Positions 44,601 through 53,224 of a stretch of DNA of 64,000 nt are shown here, piece after piece (the stretch's first letter is position 1; each line of letters begins with the position of its first letter). The DNA comes from Patiria miniata. Lineage: Eukaryota > Echinodermata > Asteroidea > Valvatida > Asterinidae. Where the stretch lies: the NCBI RefSeq assembly GCF_015706575.1, contig NW_024037056.1:11359176-11423175 (forward strand), given 5' to 3'. The notes beneath the pieces are model-generated. The model did no database searches. It saw nothing but the letters and a program-made list of their open reading frames with translations, and was not told the DNA's origin. The translations under genes were made by a program, and so were the position numbers.

Positions 44601-46007
44601 CTACTGACGGGCTACCTCAGGCAGAGCCGCGCCGCTTGCGTGTCCGGTGCCGTAGGAGCGCATTTCGCCTGGCTTGCCGCTTTCTGCTGGATGACGGTCC
44701 TTAGCGTCAGTGTTGCTCGCACTCTGGCGTCCAAGGTGACCATACCGCATCGTGGCAGAGGAATCGATCGTTCACTGGTCACCTACATGTGTCTTGCCTG
44801 GGGGATCCCCCTGATCATAGTGACCATCTGTCTGGCCCTCCAGTTCTGTAACTGCACCAGCCTACCTACAATCTACGCAGAGAGAAACATCTGTTGGATC
44901 ACTGACGCCACGGTTCGCGTGGTCGTCTTCTTGGTACCGGTTGCGGTGAGTTTGGTTCTGAACATCACCACGTATATCTTCACGGTCATCAACTTCCGGA
45001 GAAACAGACAAGCAAGCAAGGCTGCTCGGGATCAAACAACGACGGACGCAGTCAGAGAAGAACTCTCCGTCTACTTAAAGGTTCGTTAAGAATATCTATC
45101 TTTTATTGGCTTTAACGAAACACAGCATCGGGGACAATTGGGAGTCTGCATCCTAATCGTTGAGCGAAAACTAATTCAAACAAGCTATAGATACTGGTTG
45201 TCTTGGCTTCATCCCTTTTGGTTTGTCTCCATAGCGTGGAAACTCGCCTCGGAATACTTCAGAAAAGTTGGGACTTAGCATGAAAAAAAAACACAACAAA
45301 ACTGCATCACACATGTAAGCGCCAAAACAAATAACTTGAACTTGCGAAATAGTCTGAAGTCTCCTAATTTATACGCATCTATTTCTTAAATCTCCACTAC
45401 CGGGACAGGTATAAGCTATATTTTGGACCACACATTCTCCATTTAATCTCGATTCTATCACCAATCCTCATAATTCCTTTTAAAAAAAAGCATTCAGAAA
45501 TTAAACAGTCCCCAGTCAAGCAGCATGTTTTTTTTTCTCAAAATGTACAACGACATAATCATTCCTCATTGTTATTGAAGATCCCTTAACTCATATAAAC
45601 CGGACATGCGAATAGACTCGTGATTCACTTGTGACCAGACCTGTGGGTTGTTTTAGTGTCAGCTTGGAAAACCTCAACAACGTGTCCTCTTCTTTAACCA
45701 ACAGATCTGCACACTTGTTGGCGTGACCTGGATCTTCGGCTTCGTGTCTCAGTCAGTGACTGGCATCGTAGTATTCTCCTACATCTACATCCTCCTCAAT
45801 TATCTCCAAGCGGTCTTCATCTTCATCGCCTTTTGCCTCAACAAGAGGGTCCGGGGTCTGTGGAGGCAGAAGCTGAGAAAGAAGCCGGCACACACCGGGA
45901 CGACGAATTCGACTTCTCACTACCCAAGGCATCAGGCGAACACAATCTCCTCCAGGATGTCCGGGATAAATCACACGAACACGACCACAGAGAACACCCA
46001 TCTGTAA
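35569..46007 (+). CDS. Receptor gene 3: signal peptide, four SRCR, somatomedin-B-like, 7TM GPCR
   Basis: Exons 35569-35644, 38942-39325, 40093-40431, 41022-41399, 42075-42413, 42826-45080 and 45705-46007 give 4074 nt and 1357 residues without stops. Domains follow the same order as gene 1: signal peptide, SRCR-like domains at about 26-153, 154-266, 267-392 and 393-505, somatomedin-B-like domain from about 513, Cys-rich stalk, and seven membrane spans from about 1048 to 1321, with GVTWIFG in TM6 and a tail ending NTHL. Several donors are weaker than in gene 1 (GTAATT after exon 3, GTAATA after exon 4, GTTCGT after exon 6). Intron 4 carries a MITE with a possible alternative signal-peptide exon. 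The coding region resembles gene 1 around the membrane spans and gene 2 in parts of the stalk. Confidence 0.85.
35790..35980. repeat. Fragment of the 'gtcttaaac' dispersed element
   Basis: It contains 'gtcgagagcccgtcaggtgg', 'ccggtcttaaac' and 'cataaaacctgcc'-like words that match parts of 25745-26335 and 46800-47420, partly in the opposite orientation. It looks like a rearranged or truncated copy. Confidence 0.4.
36306..36781. mobile_element. MITE with perfect 9-bp target duplication
   Basis: Identical CTGCGTAAA flanks lie at 36297-36305 and 36782-36790. The ends carry the short inverted words GTGACCGT and ACGGTCAC, and the interior repeats 'ttgacaga'/'tggcagat' motifs. A 9-bp duplication points to a Mutator-type element. 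Gene 1 intron 1 shows the uninterrupted sequence at about 6995. Confidence 0.75.
37290..37745 (+). repeat. Second copy of an intron 1 segment in gene 3
   Basis: It resembles 36240-37200 and the single copy in gene 1 (6945-7330): 'tcatgagttgc', 'aggtcggcaat' and 'gtacacgagtaattaaa' type words recur. A roughly 0.5-kb intron segment was duplicated in gene 3. Confidence 0.5.
37880..38060 (+). repeat. Dispersed repeat, copy 5
   Basis: It is close to 2200-2390: 'gtgtaaaccgaggacacaca', 'gcaacatcat', 'gaaaacgtgtacac' and 'aatcctcgattaat'. It is preceded by a G run at 37825-37836. Confidence 0.55.
38390..38585 (+). repeat. Dispersed repeat, copy 6
   Basis: It contains 'gtgtacaaaaccaatgagag' and 'gcaatagggggtccacgatt', linking the 2200 and 4335 versions of the family. 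Confidence 0.45.
38942..39325 (+). CDS. Gene 3 exon 2: SRCR-like domain 1 (type A)
   Basis: This phase 1-1 exon of 384 nt has EFTDIRDLDIRLVNG, EGRVLVRW, CRRLGYQFACG and HEQDTWLICGFA. The acceptor is CATCACAG and the donor GTAAGC. Confidence 0.85.
39535..39608 (-). mobile_element. tRNA-derived SINE relic in intron 2
   Basis: It is the third copy of the ancestral insertion seen at 9137-9227 and 26950-27055 ('ctgcttactgcctttaccac'). Its right side is cut by the MITE at 39612, and the flanking 'gtcggccggctgg' word resumes after that MITE. Confidence 0.55.
39612..40004. mobile_element. MITE with about 45-bp inverted ends and an internal tRNA-like segment
   Basis: The arms start CGCGTAATTTTTTTTCCTAG and end in the complementary sequence, about 45 bp each. 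The flanks CACCGGG and CATCGGG suggest a 7-bp duplication with one mismatch. Inside, at 39770-39840, is a tRNA-like A/B-box pair with GGTTCGAATCC. The element is private to gene 3. Confidence 0.75.
40093..40431 (+). CDS. Gene 3 exon 3: SRCR-like domain 2 (type B)
   Basis: This phase 1-1 exon of 339 nt has MPNFELRLVEEG, LVQGRCGG, EWGAIC, VACRDLGQ, HAPDYTLFVDIGCVGDEASL and CFTG. The donor GTAATT is weak. Confidence 0.85.
41022..41399 (+). CDS. Gene 3 exon 4: SRCR-like domain 3 (type A)
   Basis: This phase 1-1 exon of 378 nt has TRDIRDVDIMLVNG, EGRVLVRW, CRRLGFPFACG, AGGCSL and HEEDIWLSCGYA. The donor is GTAATA. Confidence 0.85.
41510..41600. repeat. GACT-type microsatellite, intron 4 of gene 3
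   Basis: Tandem 'gactgactga' words lie at the same intron position as in genes 1 and 2. Confidence 0.7.
41662..42009. mobile_element. MITE in intron 4 of gene 3
   Basis: The ends ATAGCGCTGCTT and AAGCAGCGCTAT are exact inverted repeats. The 348-bp segment is absent from intron 4 of genes 1 and 2. It contains a short ATG-initiated frame with a splice donor (41903-41972). Confidence 0.7.
41903..41972 (+). other. Possible alternative signal-peptide exon borne by a MITE
   Basis: ATG opens MQLFLLGLSELLLSLLLTVS then FGL, a strong signal-peptide-like segment. After 23 codons plus one base comes a good donor (G|GTAAGC) in phase 1, exactly the phase needed to join SRCR exon 5 at 42075. Without splicing, the frame also stays open across the exon 5 acceptor. 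Either route would give a secreted-start receptor with only SRCR domain 4. There is no transcript evidence, so chance is possible. Confidence 0.35.
42075..42413 (+). CDS. Gene 3 exon 5: SRCR-like domain 4 (type B)
   Basis: This phase 1-1 exon of 339 nt has EWGAVCGNRFAK and VVCRDLGLSNYSISTG, then DIGCVGDEASLSECEH, which is closer to SRCR domain 2 than to domain 4 of the paralogs. The donor is GTAGGT. Confidence 0.85.
42826..45080 (+). CDS. Gene 3 exon 6: somatomedin-B-like, Cys-rich stalk, TM1-TM5
   Basis: The exon is 2255 nt, with CQCDDACVLFDDCCYDYANV then C, NIFCALCN, NPHCAMCNGK, FPEIRNTAGKSTMNL and TM1-TM5. The donor GTTCGT is weaker than in the paralogs. Confidence 0.85.
45705..46007 (+). 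CDS. Gene 3 exon 7: TM6, TM7 and tail
   Basis: It starts ICTLVGVTWIFGFVSQSV, then LLNYLQAVFIFIAFCL, and ends TTENTHL-stop. THL is kept although the tail before it has diverged. Confidence 0.85.
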   Translation: MCTLVGVTWIFGFVSQSVTGIVVFSYIYILLNYLQAVFIFIAFCLNKRVRGLWRQKLRKKPAHTGTTNSTSHYPRHQANTISSRMSGINHTNTTTENTHL

Positions 46008-46800
46008 CTCTTATCTCTCCAAAGTGAAAGCTTGTAACACAAAGGTATCGACATAATAGCACACATATCGACCAAACAGGCTTTCATTGCGCGGTATGAT
46101 TTACGTCCCCCGCTCGCCGCGTCATTGAAAACATTCCAGGAACATCACAGCTCCTCGGGGAGCATACAGCTTAATGCTGCCATATCGACGCAATCGGATG
46201 AATCAAACACATGATAGTTTTTCCATCACGTGTACCAATTTACTCCTGGGAGGGGGAGAGGCAATGAGTGACAAAGCGTCTTGCCCAAGGTACAGGACAC
46301 GAATCACAAACCCCAGGTTAGACTTGAACCAATAACCTTCAGATTTACCCACAAGATCAGCAGTTCAATACAAAAGACTACGAAGCCACGGTACTCAACG
46401 GGTTTGGGAGGGAGACAACATGTCTCTGAGAAAAGGCCGTTTGGCCTGATTCAACTTCGTCTGTAGTCAATATAGTTCTCCTATCAAAGTCGGGGTTTTT
46501 TTTCCAAGTATATATAAATAAAGATAATAAATACAATGTAGGTGATGTAAAATCGTGTAGTTAAAGGCTGCTAATAGTTTTAAGTGTCATTGTAAGGTTA
46601 TTGTATGTGTAATTTCATTTTAGACGAAGTATAGATTTTGCCCACGTCATATCTAATTGTTAATTAAATTACACTTAGTGAATATAGTTACTCAGATACA
46701 CAGTATTTCAGTACTTTTACGTGTTCGACTTGCCTGTCTTATTTTGGAAAATATAGATTTGTATAAATATTATAGGTAGGCTTTTACTAAGGGAATAAAT
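46008..46800 (+). other. 3' flank and probable 3' UTR of gene 3
   Basis: It shares words with the other 3' flanks ('ggagacaacatgtctctgag', 'cgtgttcga'). AATAAA lies at 46794-46799, near the point where paralog similarity ends and the hairpin element begins. Confidence 0.4.
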
Positions 46801-46945
46801 GTGTGCTCGAGAGGTTTTTATCACTCTGTTTAAGACCACTTAGAGTCTGGGTGCTGATAATTACCCGAGCCGGAGGCGAGGGTAATTATCAGCACCCAGA
46901 CTCTAAGTGGTCTTAAACAGAGTGATAAATACCGACCGAGCACAT
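46800..46945. repeat. Long near-perfect hairpin
   Basis: Arms of 50 bp (46817-46866 and 46880-46929) are exact reverse complements around a 13-base loop. With mismatches the pairing extends to about 46800-46945. It is the left end of a dispersed element copy and could fold into a stable cruciform or RNA hairpin. Confidence 0.85.
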
Positions 46946-47420
46946 ATTTATTCCCATTCATAAATACCTTTTCGGTTAAAAAATATCAAATAATTCGTTC
47001 AAAAAATCCCAATATTGTTCAACAAGTTCTTTCATGCTTTTTTAAACATCCCTCTGGCAAAATAATGGAGTGTTCAGCTGGCGAGTAAAGATGTAAACAA
47101 CCCTTTTACGGCGATTGACGCGCGCGTGGCATGTTCTGCGCGATGTCGCGCAGAACGCACCTAGGGCGTTGTGTTTGGAATTTTGAACTGTAAAATTCTG
47201 ACTCACTGGTAGTGTTGCGCATGCCTACGTGAGGATTGTGAACGTTCAACCAATGAAACGGTAAGAGGCACTGGATTTTTAGGAGTCCACATTTTATTGT
47301 GACACTGGAAAAGTGTTTAAGACCAGCTAGCCATGTCTTTATCATCCGTTTAAGACCGGCCACGTGACGGGCTCTCGACCAATAGGAATAGCTTAACGGT
47401 CTGAGGTATTTATGAAAATT
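46930..47420 (+). repeat. Dispersed element, second copy
   Basis: It is collinear with 25745-26335 through 'cgagcacatatttattccca', 'caaccaatgaaacggtaaga', 'gtttaagaccggcc' and 'ctctcgaccaataggaatag'. It is non-coding. Confidence 0.6.
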
Positions 47421-47534
47421 ATATTTCATTGCAAATATATTACTCTGTGTTGCTGTACCAGCGCAGCACATACGGCGCACTTTGTCTGAGGTCACTTTTG
47501 AAACTCCGTTGGATCTGTATCGATTAATCGTGTT

Positions 47535-48440
47535 TTTATTTAATAATTTTCTTTTTAATTGAGCTGATAGGTAATACCTTAAGAACTGAAAAAGAGTTCA
47601 TTTTATCAAATGTTCACAATGCTCCACCTTTGGTCTCAGTTTACTGGGGGTGTGGCAAAGTTAAAAACAAGTCGAACGTTGAAACTAAAGTCCCCTTGTT
47701 GACACAAGCTTAATCCTCTCGGTTTTTGTTTTTATTTAAATCATATGAAATAACCGATATCCGAAAGGCTTTATTCTCGGTTCAACCAAAAAATAACCAA
47801 AATACCAAGAACATTTTAATTATTGAACAAAAAATAGATATACAATCAACGGGTCGGTAATTGTTTTGTTTGTTCAATTTAACACAGTTGCTGGTATGGT
47901 GTTTGACACCTGCCAAGTCCTACGGAAATAAAAAGTTATCATCAACGAAGGTACAAAAAAGGCAGCGAGTGTATGTGTCGAAATATTGTCGCTGGACAAT
48001 ATTCTAAATTCTTATCATCAATACCAATGTAAATTTCAGGCCAGCAGCCATTAAAAAAATGAGAATAGAGTACGAAATTTAGGTAGCCCACGCACAACGG
48101 GAAACCACCAAGATTGACGCTTTGGTTTCAAATTCATCAATTATTAAACAAATCACCTACTTATGCGCAAATGCGAACGAAAATACAAACAGATGGAATT
48201 GTTTGAATGGAAAAAACAACAAATGTATTCATCTATTTATTTTGTTAGATTTAGTGAAGTGTCTGACCAGCAAATAATCAGACAGTCCTTCTGTTTCATG
48301 TAGTTAGAAGGCCAGTGCTGCTATCGTGCCAAACAATTGGTTTCAGGGTTCGTGCTTAACAATAAGGCCTTGGCAAAGACTAATACTATACTAATACTAA
48401 ATAAAACGTAACCATTCTAAAAGAATTGATTTCCAGGTTC
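47535..48440 (+). repeat. Orphan upstream region E of the array
   Basis: It matches the far-upstream block (34090-34640) and then the cassette (34640-35110), with landmarks 'aaggcagcgag', 'gccagcagccatt' and 'gccaaacaattgg'. No conserved 5' block or receptor exon follows, so the copy is truncated. Confidence 0.6.
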
Positions 48441-48474
48441 CATCACTGCACTGTAAAAAGCAATGCAAAGACTT

Positions 48475-48790
48475 TTTTTGCCAGTTTCAACATGAATAAT
48501 TCTGAATATTTTATAGTTTACCATATAATCAATAGTCCTTTTAATAATCACCAAAATATCATGACAAAAAAATTAATTCTTAAAATAAAATTAGATATAC
48601 AAACACAGGGTCGTTTGTTAATGCAGAGGTCAATGGGAAGAATTAATTTAGTTGCGGGTTTTTAATTGACATCTACCAAGATCTTTCGAAATAAAAACTT
48701 TGTCCTCAACGAAAGTACAACAGTGGCAGCGGGCGCCGTTACTTATTTTTGTACAAAATTCCAAACGTCTTGTTATACAGAGGGGCATTG
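48475..48790 (+). repeat. Orphan upstream fragment F of the array
   Basis: It is a second start of the same far-upstream block ('tttcaacatgaataattctg', 'atagtttaccatataatcaa', 'gtcttgttataca') directly after fragment E. It stops within a few bases of the stop codon of the neighbouring GPCR, so it marks the array edge. Confidence 0.6.
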
Positions 48791-48793
48791 GTC

Positions 48794-49882
48794 TTAAGAT
48801 AACGGTGTAGAGGGAGTTACAGAACTGCCATTCTGCAAGGCAAGTTCAACAGTGAATATGTTATTGCTGCCAATTTTCCGTCTGTCCTTTTGGCAGCAAA
48901 ACACCTTTTTGAAAGCAATGCGGTAACGCCAATTGGTGATATTATACACAATAGGATTGATCGCTACGTTTGTGTAGATTAGCGTCTTGAATACCCAAAG
49001 TATCGTCAGCTTCTGTTCGAATGTTAGCAAATGGATTCCAATGGTTTCTGTGATGGTCTCCACGAGGTAGTAGCTCTCCAAAGGTGATAAAAGCAGGAAG
49101 AAGAGGCCCCCTGTGGTCAAGACCATCCGGTCGATCGCATTGCGCTGGCTTGATGTCACCAGGGTATCCTGCAGTTTGCTCCGTTGTTGCATGGCGCGCA
49201 CGATGGATGCGTACATGACCGCGTTCACTACAAGACTGACGAAGAAGGGTAAGGTGCGCAGTGCATTTCTGACGTAAGACACCCACTCCGGGAAGAAGTC
49301 AGACTGGCACACCATGATCTCTCGAGGATAATTCTTGCAAGGTATCACAACTGGAAGCACTGTGTAAAAAGCCGGAAGTAAACAAGCAGCGGCTACTACC
49401 GCAAGTACCCAGAATGCAACGCTGAGCCTGGACCGCTTGGTAGACGTGCGCAACCTTGCCTGCAGCGGCCGGCAGATGGCAATATACCGGTCAAAGGTGA
49501 CTGAGGTGATGAAGAACAAGGACGCAAAGTAGGAGATATAGGAGAAGGCTGGCCGCAGGATGCATCCGGTAACAAACCCGAGCGGGAAGATGTCATAGCG
49601 GAACGGTGTCATGGAATACAACACGATCCTTGCTGATGAAGACGACATCAAATATAAGATATCTGCCACTGCCAGTTGCACAAGATAGCAACTTGTGGGT
49701 GTCCGCATGAACGGCACGCGGTGGACCACGATGATAAAGGCGGCGTTACACAAGATACCGAAGACACAGATCACCGGTATGACGTAATAAGTCATGGTCC
49801 TGTCGATGGGGAGGTATACCATGTAAGAATCTGTCCGGTGGTCGTCTCGGAAATACAGGGCAGTGCAGTTGTCCAAAGCCAT
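48794..49882 (-). CDS. Intronless class A (rhodopsin-type) GPCR, TRH-receptor-like orphan
   Basis: A single open frame of 362 residues. The ATG at 49882 was chosen because upstream in-frame codons lack an ATG and N-x-T glycosylation (NCT) follows at once. Landmarks are N in TM1 (GILCNAAF), LAVAD in TM2, a Cys before TM3, DRYIAIC after TM3, W in TM4, Cys in loop 2, NPIVY in TM7, a helix-8 WRYRIAFKKVF and a CC palmitoylation candidate. TM2 context (RTPTSCYLVQLAVAD) recalls thyrotropin-releasing-hormone receptors. The TM6 C-W-x-P motif is replaced by L-L-S-P. It is probably a plasma-membrane peptide or orphan receptor coupling to G proteins; the ligand is unknown. It lies opposite in strand to the receptor array. 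Confidence 0.85.
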   Translation of the reverse strand: MALDNCTALYFRDDHRTDSYMVYLPIDRTMTYYVIPVICVFGILCNAAFIIVVHRVPFMRTPTSCYLVQLAVADILYLMSSSSARIVLYSMTPFRYDIFPLGFVTGCILRPAFSYISYFASLFFITSVTFDRYIAICRPLQARLRTSTKRSRLSVAFWVLAVVAAACLLPAFYTVLPVVIPCKNYPREIMVCQSDFFPEWVSYVRNALRTLPFFVSLVVNAVMYASIVRAMQQRSKLQDTLVTSSQRNAIDRMVLTTGGLFFLLLSPLESYYLVETITETIGIHLLTFEQKLTILWVFKTLIYTNVAINPIVYNITNWRYRIAFKKVFCCQKDRRKIGSNNIFTVELALQNGSSVTPSTPLS

Positions 49883-49919
49883 GACACTCAGCCTTTCACG
49901 AGGTATGTAGTGAAACACT

Positions 49920-51012
49920 TGAACTTGGACTTAACCAATACACAACATTAAGGTTAGCCTTGATGCCGTCACGGTAGTTTGGTCCTATTTCGGGTTTTCG
50001 TCAGTCACATTACAATACGAGGTACACGATAGCTCTTCCAGTGGGTTCCTTTCAATGTTCTCACCTCTTGTACACAGTGGCTCCCGTCTGGTCACGATGT
50101 AATACCATGGGTATTGAAGCTTCGTCGTGCCAAGAGAATATCGAAGACCAAAATTCACCTATCTGACAAAATCCTAAGATATGAGTCACAACATCGTCAG
50201 AATTTTCATTCCTGCGTTTTATATGAATGTCTGCATACGGAAGCTTGATGATTATCCACAATTCATCTTAATTGTTTCTTGTTTAAAACAACTGTGCTTG
50301 TAGCACCAACAACAAACACGTATAGTGTTCAATAATCGAGTTGGTGATGTGTCAAACAGCAAACAGTGTACAACACACAGTACTCCCGATACAAATAAAA
50401 TGAACAGTCTAGTCTACAGCTTAATTCACCCCAAATTTGCTACTTATCGCATTCGAATTCTGCGTATTTCTCACCATCCTTGCAAATAATGCTGGTGGTC
50501 AATTATCATGCCTATACTCACTGGGAACGACAACAATTAAAAATGAGCCACGCGGAGACAACAATTTATGATGATTACTTCGTGACTCTAAAATCAGTGG
50601 AGTAGAAAATAGAATATTTCAATTGCTTTATATCAAACCAAATCGTGCTGAAGCTAGCTCCATTAATCTCCAACGTATACTTTACTGACATTTTTTTTAT
50701 AGCTCGAAAACTAATTGTTTTTATTTCAGAAAAAAATAAAATAAAATCCCTGACGTCAGCGGCACCGCACACCGGGTATACCGGTACTTACGGTAGTTGT
50801 GTGTTAGTATTTAAATCGAGACTTTAGTACGTATTTTTCAATCAATGTTACTTGGAAATTCGTGGAGGACCTGATGGTTTTACCATTGATACCCAGAAAA
50901 TATTGGTTTGTTCAATTAAACGATAATTCTATGTAAAAGGGTGTCTTTTGTCAAGATGCCGTCATTCGACGGCTGATATTTAACACCGATTATATTTAGG
51001 CCTTGAATCTTA
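49920..51012. other. Spacer between two GPCR loci
   Basis: It contains the presumed promoter of the minus-strand class A GPCR and upstream sequence of the decayed adhesion GPCR. I could not find earlier exons of the latter here, nor clear repeats. Confidence 0.4.
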
Positions 51013-51013
51013 G

Positions 51014-51422
51014 GCATGGAATCATTTTCCAAGGTGTCCGAGGCGGTCGTTGAAACTGTTGACTACGTCATCAGGCGCGCAATGGCAATGTTTGACTCTC
51101 CCATCGATGTTGATTGCTCCTCAGCCATCGTGCAGTCCGTAGAAAGTCAGGTCTCCTTGACTCTGAGACAAGAAGGTCAGGTCAGTACGTCAGGACACCA
51201 TCCATGTTGAGGCGGTCAGTCTGAACCTGATTCAGGCTAGCAACGGACTCAGCTTCGTCTCGCTTCGACAGCCTGGACAAGCGGTACCTCCCCAGGGCTC
51301 ACTCGTCGGTTCCGAGGGCCAGACATTCTTGGATACGGCTAAGATACCGACAGGTTTTGAAGTGATAGCATCGGTCCTATTACCGGCTAGCATTGTGGAC
51401 TTGATGCATTCGCCTGACATAA
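51014..51422 (+). pseudogene. GAIN-domain exon, first block
   Basis: It has VSEAVVETVDYVI, VSLTLRQEGQV and, in another frame, IHVEAVSLNLIQASNGLSFV and FEVIASVLLPASIV. This is typical GAIN subdomain sequence. The donor is GTAAGT. Confidence 0.6.
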
Positions 51423-51603
51423 GTAAGTACACAAGGCATGTTCTAGTATTTTGTTTGCTTGATATAAAAAAAAACCAATATATCCATCATCTAGTCGTCT
51501 CCTACCCAAAGCATGGCAAAAATGGCAACAGTCAGATGTACATGGAAACATGGCGCATGTTCATACTCATTGTGGCAAAGCGCTTCTCTGCTATCCTTTG
51601 TAG

Positions 51604-51797
51604 GCAATGATACCTCTGCCAAGCTACAAGCCAGCTTCCTGATCTACGCTGATGACACTTTGTTCCAGTCTGCTTCAATCAGAGAGTATCGAGGGGAGGA
51701 TAACTCGACTCGTAAGGTCGCTGGATCTGTCGTCTCACTGACTGTGGAAAATGTGGATCTCGTCAACCTCACAGAACCACTCTTGATTGAATTCAAG
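51604..51797 (+). pseudogene. GAIN-domain exon, second block
   Basis: This block is open from acceptor to donor and contains SFLIYADDTLFQ and VVSLTVENVDLVNLTEPLLI. The 'N-L-T-E-P-L-L-I' end is characteristic of the strand before the GPS. Confidence 0.65.
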
Positions 51798-51963
51798 GTT
51801 AGTTGACTAATCGAATGAGGAATCACCTTCATCGGAATCAAACATAGCCAGTCACCTAACTCATACCCGATTTTTAATTATTGGTTACAACAATGTTTAA
51901 GACTCAGTATAACTTCGCCTTAAAAAAAGAACAATTTGAAATATTTTTCTCTAATAACCACAG

Positions 51964-52129
51964 ACACCTGATGAGGCAAGTTACAAGGAGAGAAGGAAGA
52001 TCCAGTGTGTCTTCTGGGACTTTGAACTTGGTCGGTGAATGGTCAACCTATGGCTGCACACGGGCAGAAATGACTAATGAAACGGCGCTGTGCAGCTGTA
52101 ACCACGGCAACAACATTGCCATGCTTATG
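51964..52129 (+). pseudogene. GPS exon
   Basis: CVFWDFEL and GEWSTYGC are separated by a frame change; CSCNHGNNIAMLM follows. Cleavage would be expected at the H-G/N position. The His-Gly-Asn triad resembles but does not match the usual H-L/T-S/T, so even an intact form might not self-cleave. Confidence 0.65.
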
Positions 52130-53224
52130 GTTTGTGACAATCTTATTGATTTCAAAATGGTTTCAGTAAATGAAAATATCAAAATGAAATGACTGGGTTT
52201 TATAACTCGGGAAACGTGGCTACATGAAAAAAATCCCTAGTATTGAATATGTTCGGCTACTACATTCCTAATTATATGCTTACATTTGCTGAAGAAATCA
52301 TGAAAAGGCGTATAGGCAACGTTACGTTTTGATATGGAACGAACCTCGGTTATCAATAATACCTAACAACGGCACAAGTTTAAACAATACAAAACATGGA
52401 TACAATGTTCTCCTATCTCTCTTTGAATATCTGTGCCGAGGATATTTCGATTATCAGAAACATTTTTATTACAGGTTTTAGAGATTCGCGTTGGATTCCG
52501 TGCTCTTTAAATTTACATAACGTAAGAGGCGTAATGGCGTGGCAGATTAGATGAGGCATAAAGTAAGGGAACGAAGCTAGTTGCAAATGGACCACAAGCA
52601 CAAACAAGTGACTGGAAGGCGACTGCTATTATACATGAAATTACACTGTGGTTTTATGTTAAAATGCCTAGTTGTAATTGGTTTCAGTACTTAATTTTGT
52701 AAGGATACATATTATGATAACGGAATTGAGTACTTACCCAATCGCAGACTAATCGCAGAGATTGTGCACGTCGGGTTGGTTGAAAATCGATTATTGCACA
52801 CATGACGCCAAGTGTCGATGGTGGATCAGTTCCTGCAGACAATAAGTAAGCAGAGTAATTATTGCATATTTAAATAAAATGAACCAAAAGGAGATGTCCA
52901 GCACTGGCAGATTTTTCACATTTAATAGGAAGTTGCAAAACATGCGTTTCTAAGAAAAAAAAACACATCTCATGGACCCTGTTACGTGTGGACACACCAA
53001 ACTAAAAGCTCAGTACGTCACACATGGCAGCAAATGCAAATTAAATGTGAAGAATAAACAGTTAGCCAAAAAAAGGAAGGGATATGTGTTGGACAACCAG
53101 CAATTAACAAGGCGGTGAAACAATGAAATTAAGGTGCACGACCTTTATTTATTATCAAAGTCAATCCAAATCAGAGTGAAAGATGTAATCAGGTAAATGG
53201 ATAATATAATACAAATTTATACAA
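52130..53224 (+). other. Intron-like sequence of the decayed receptor, first part
   Basis: It is A/T-rich sequence with no open frame I can assign and no clear terminal repeats. Confidence 0.4.
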
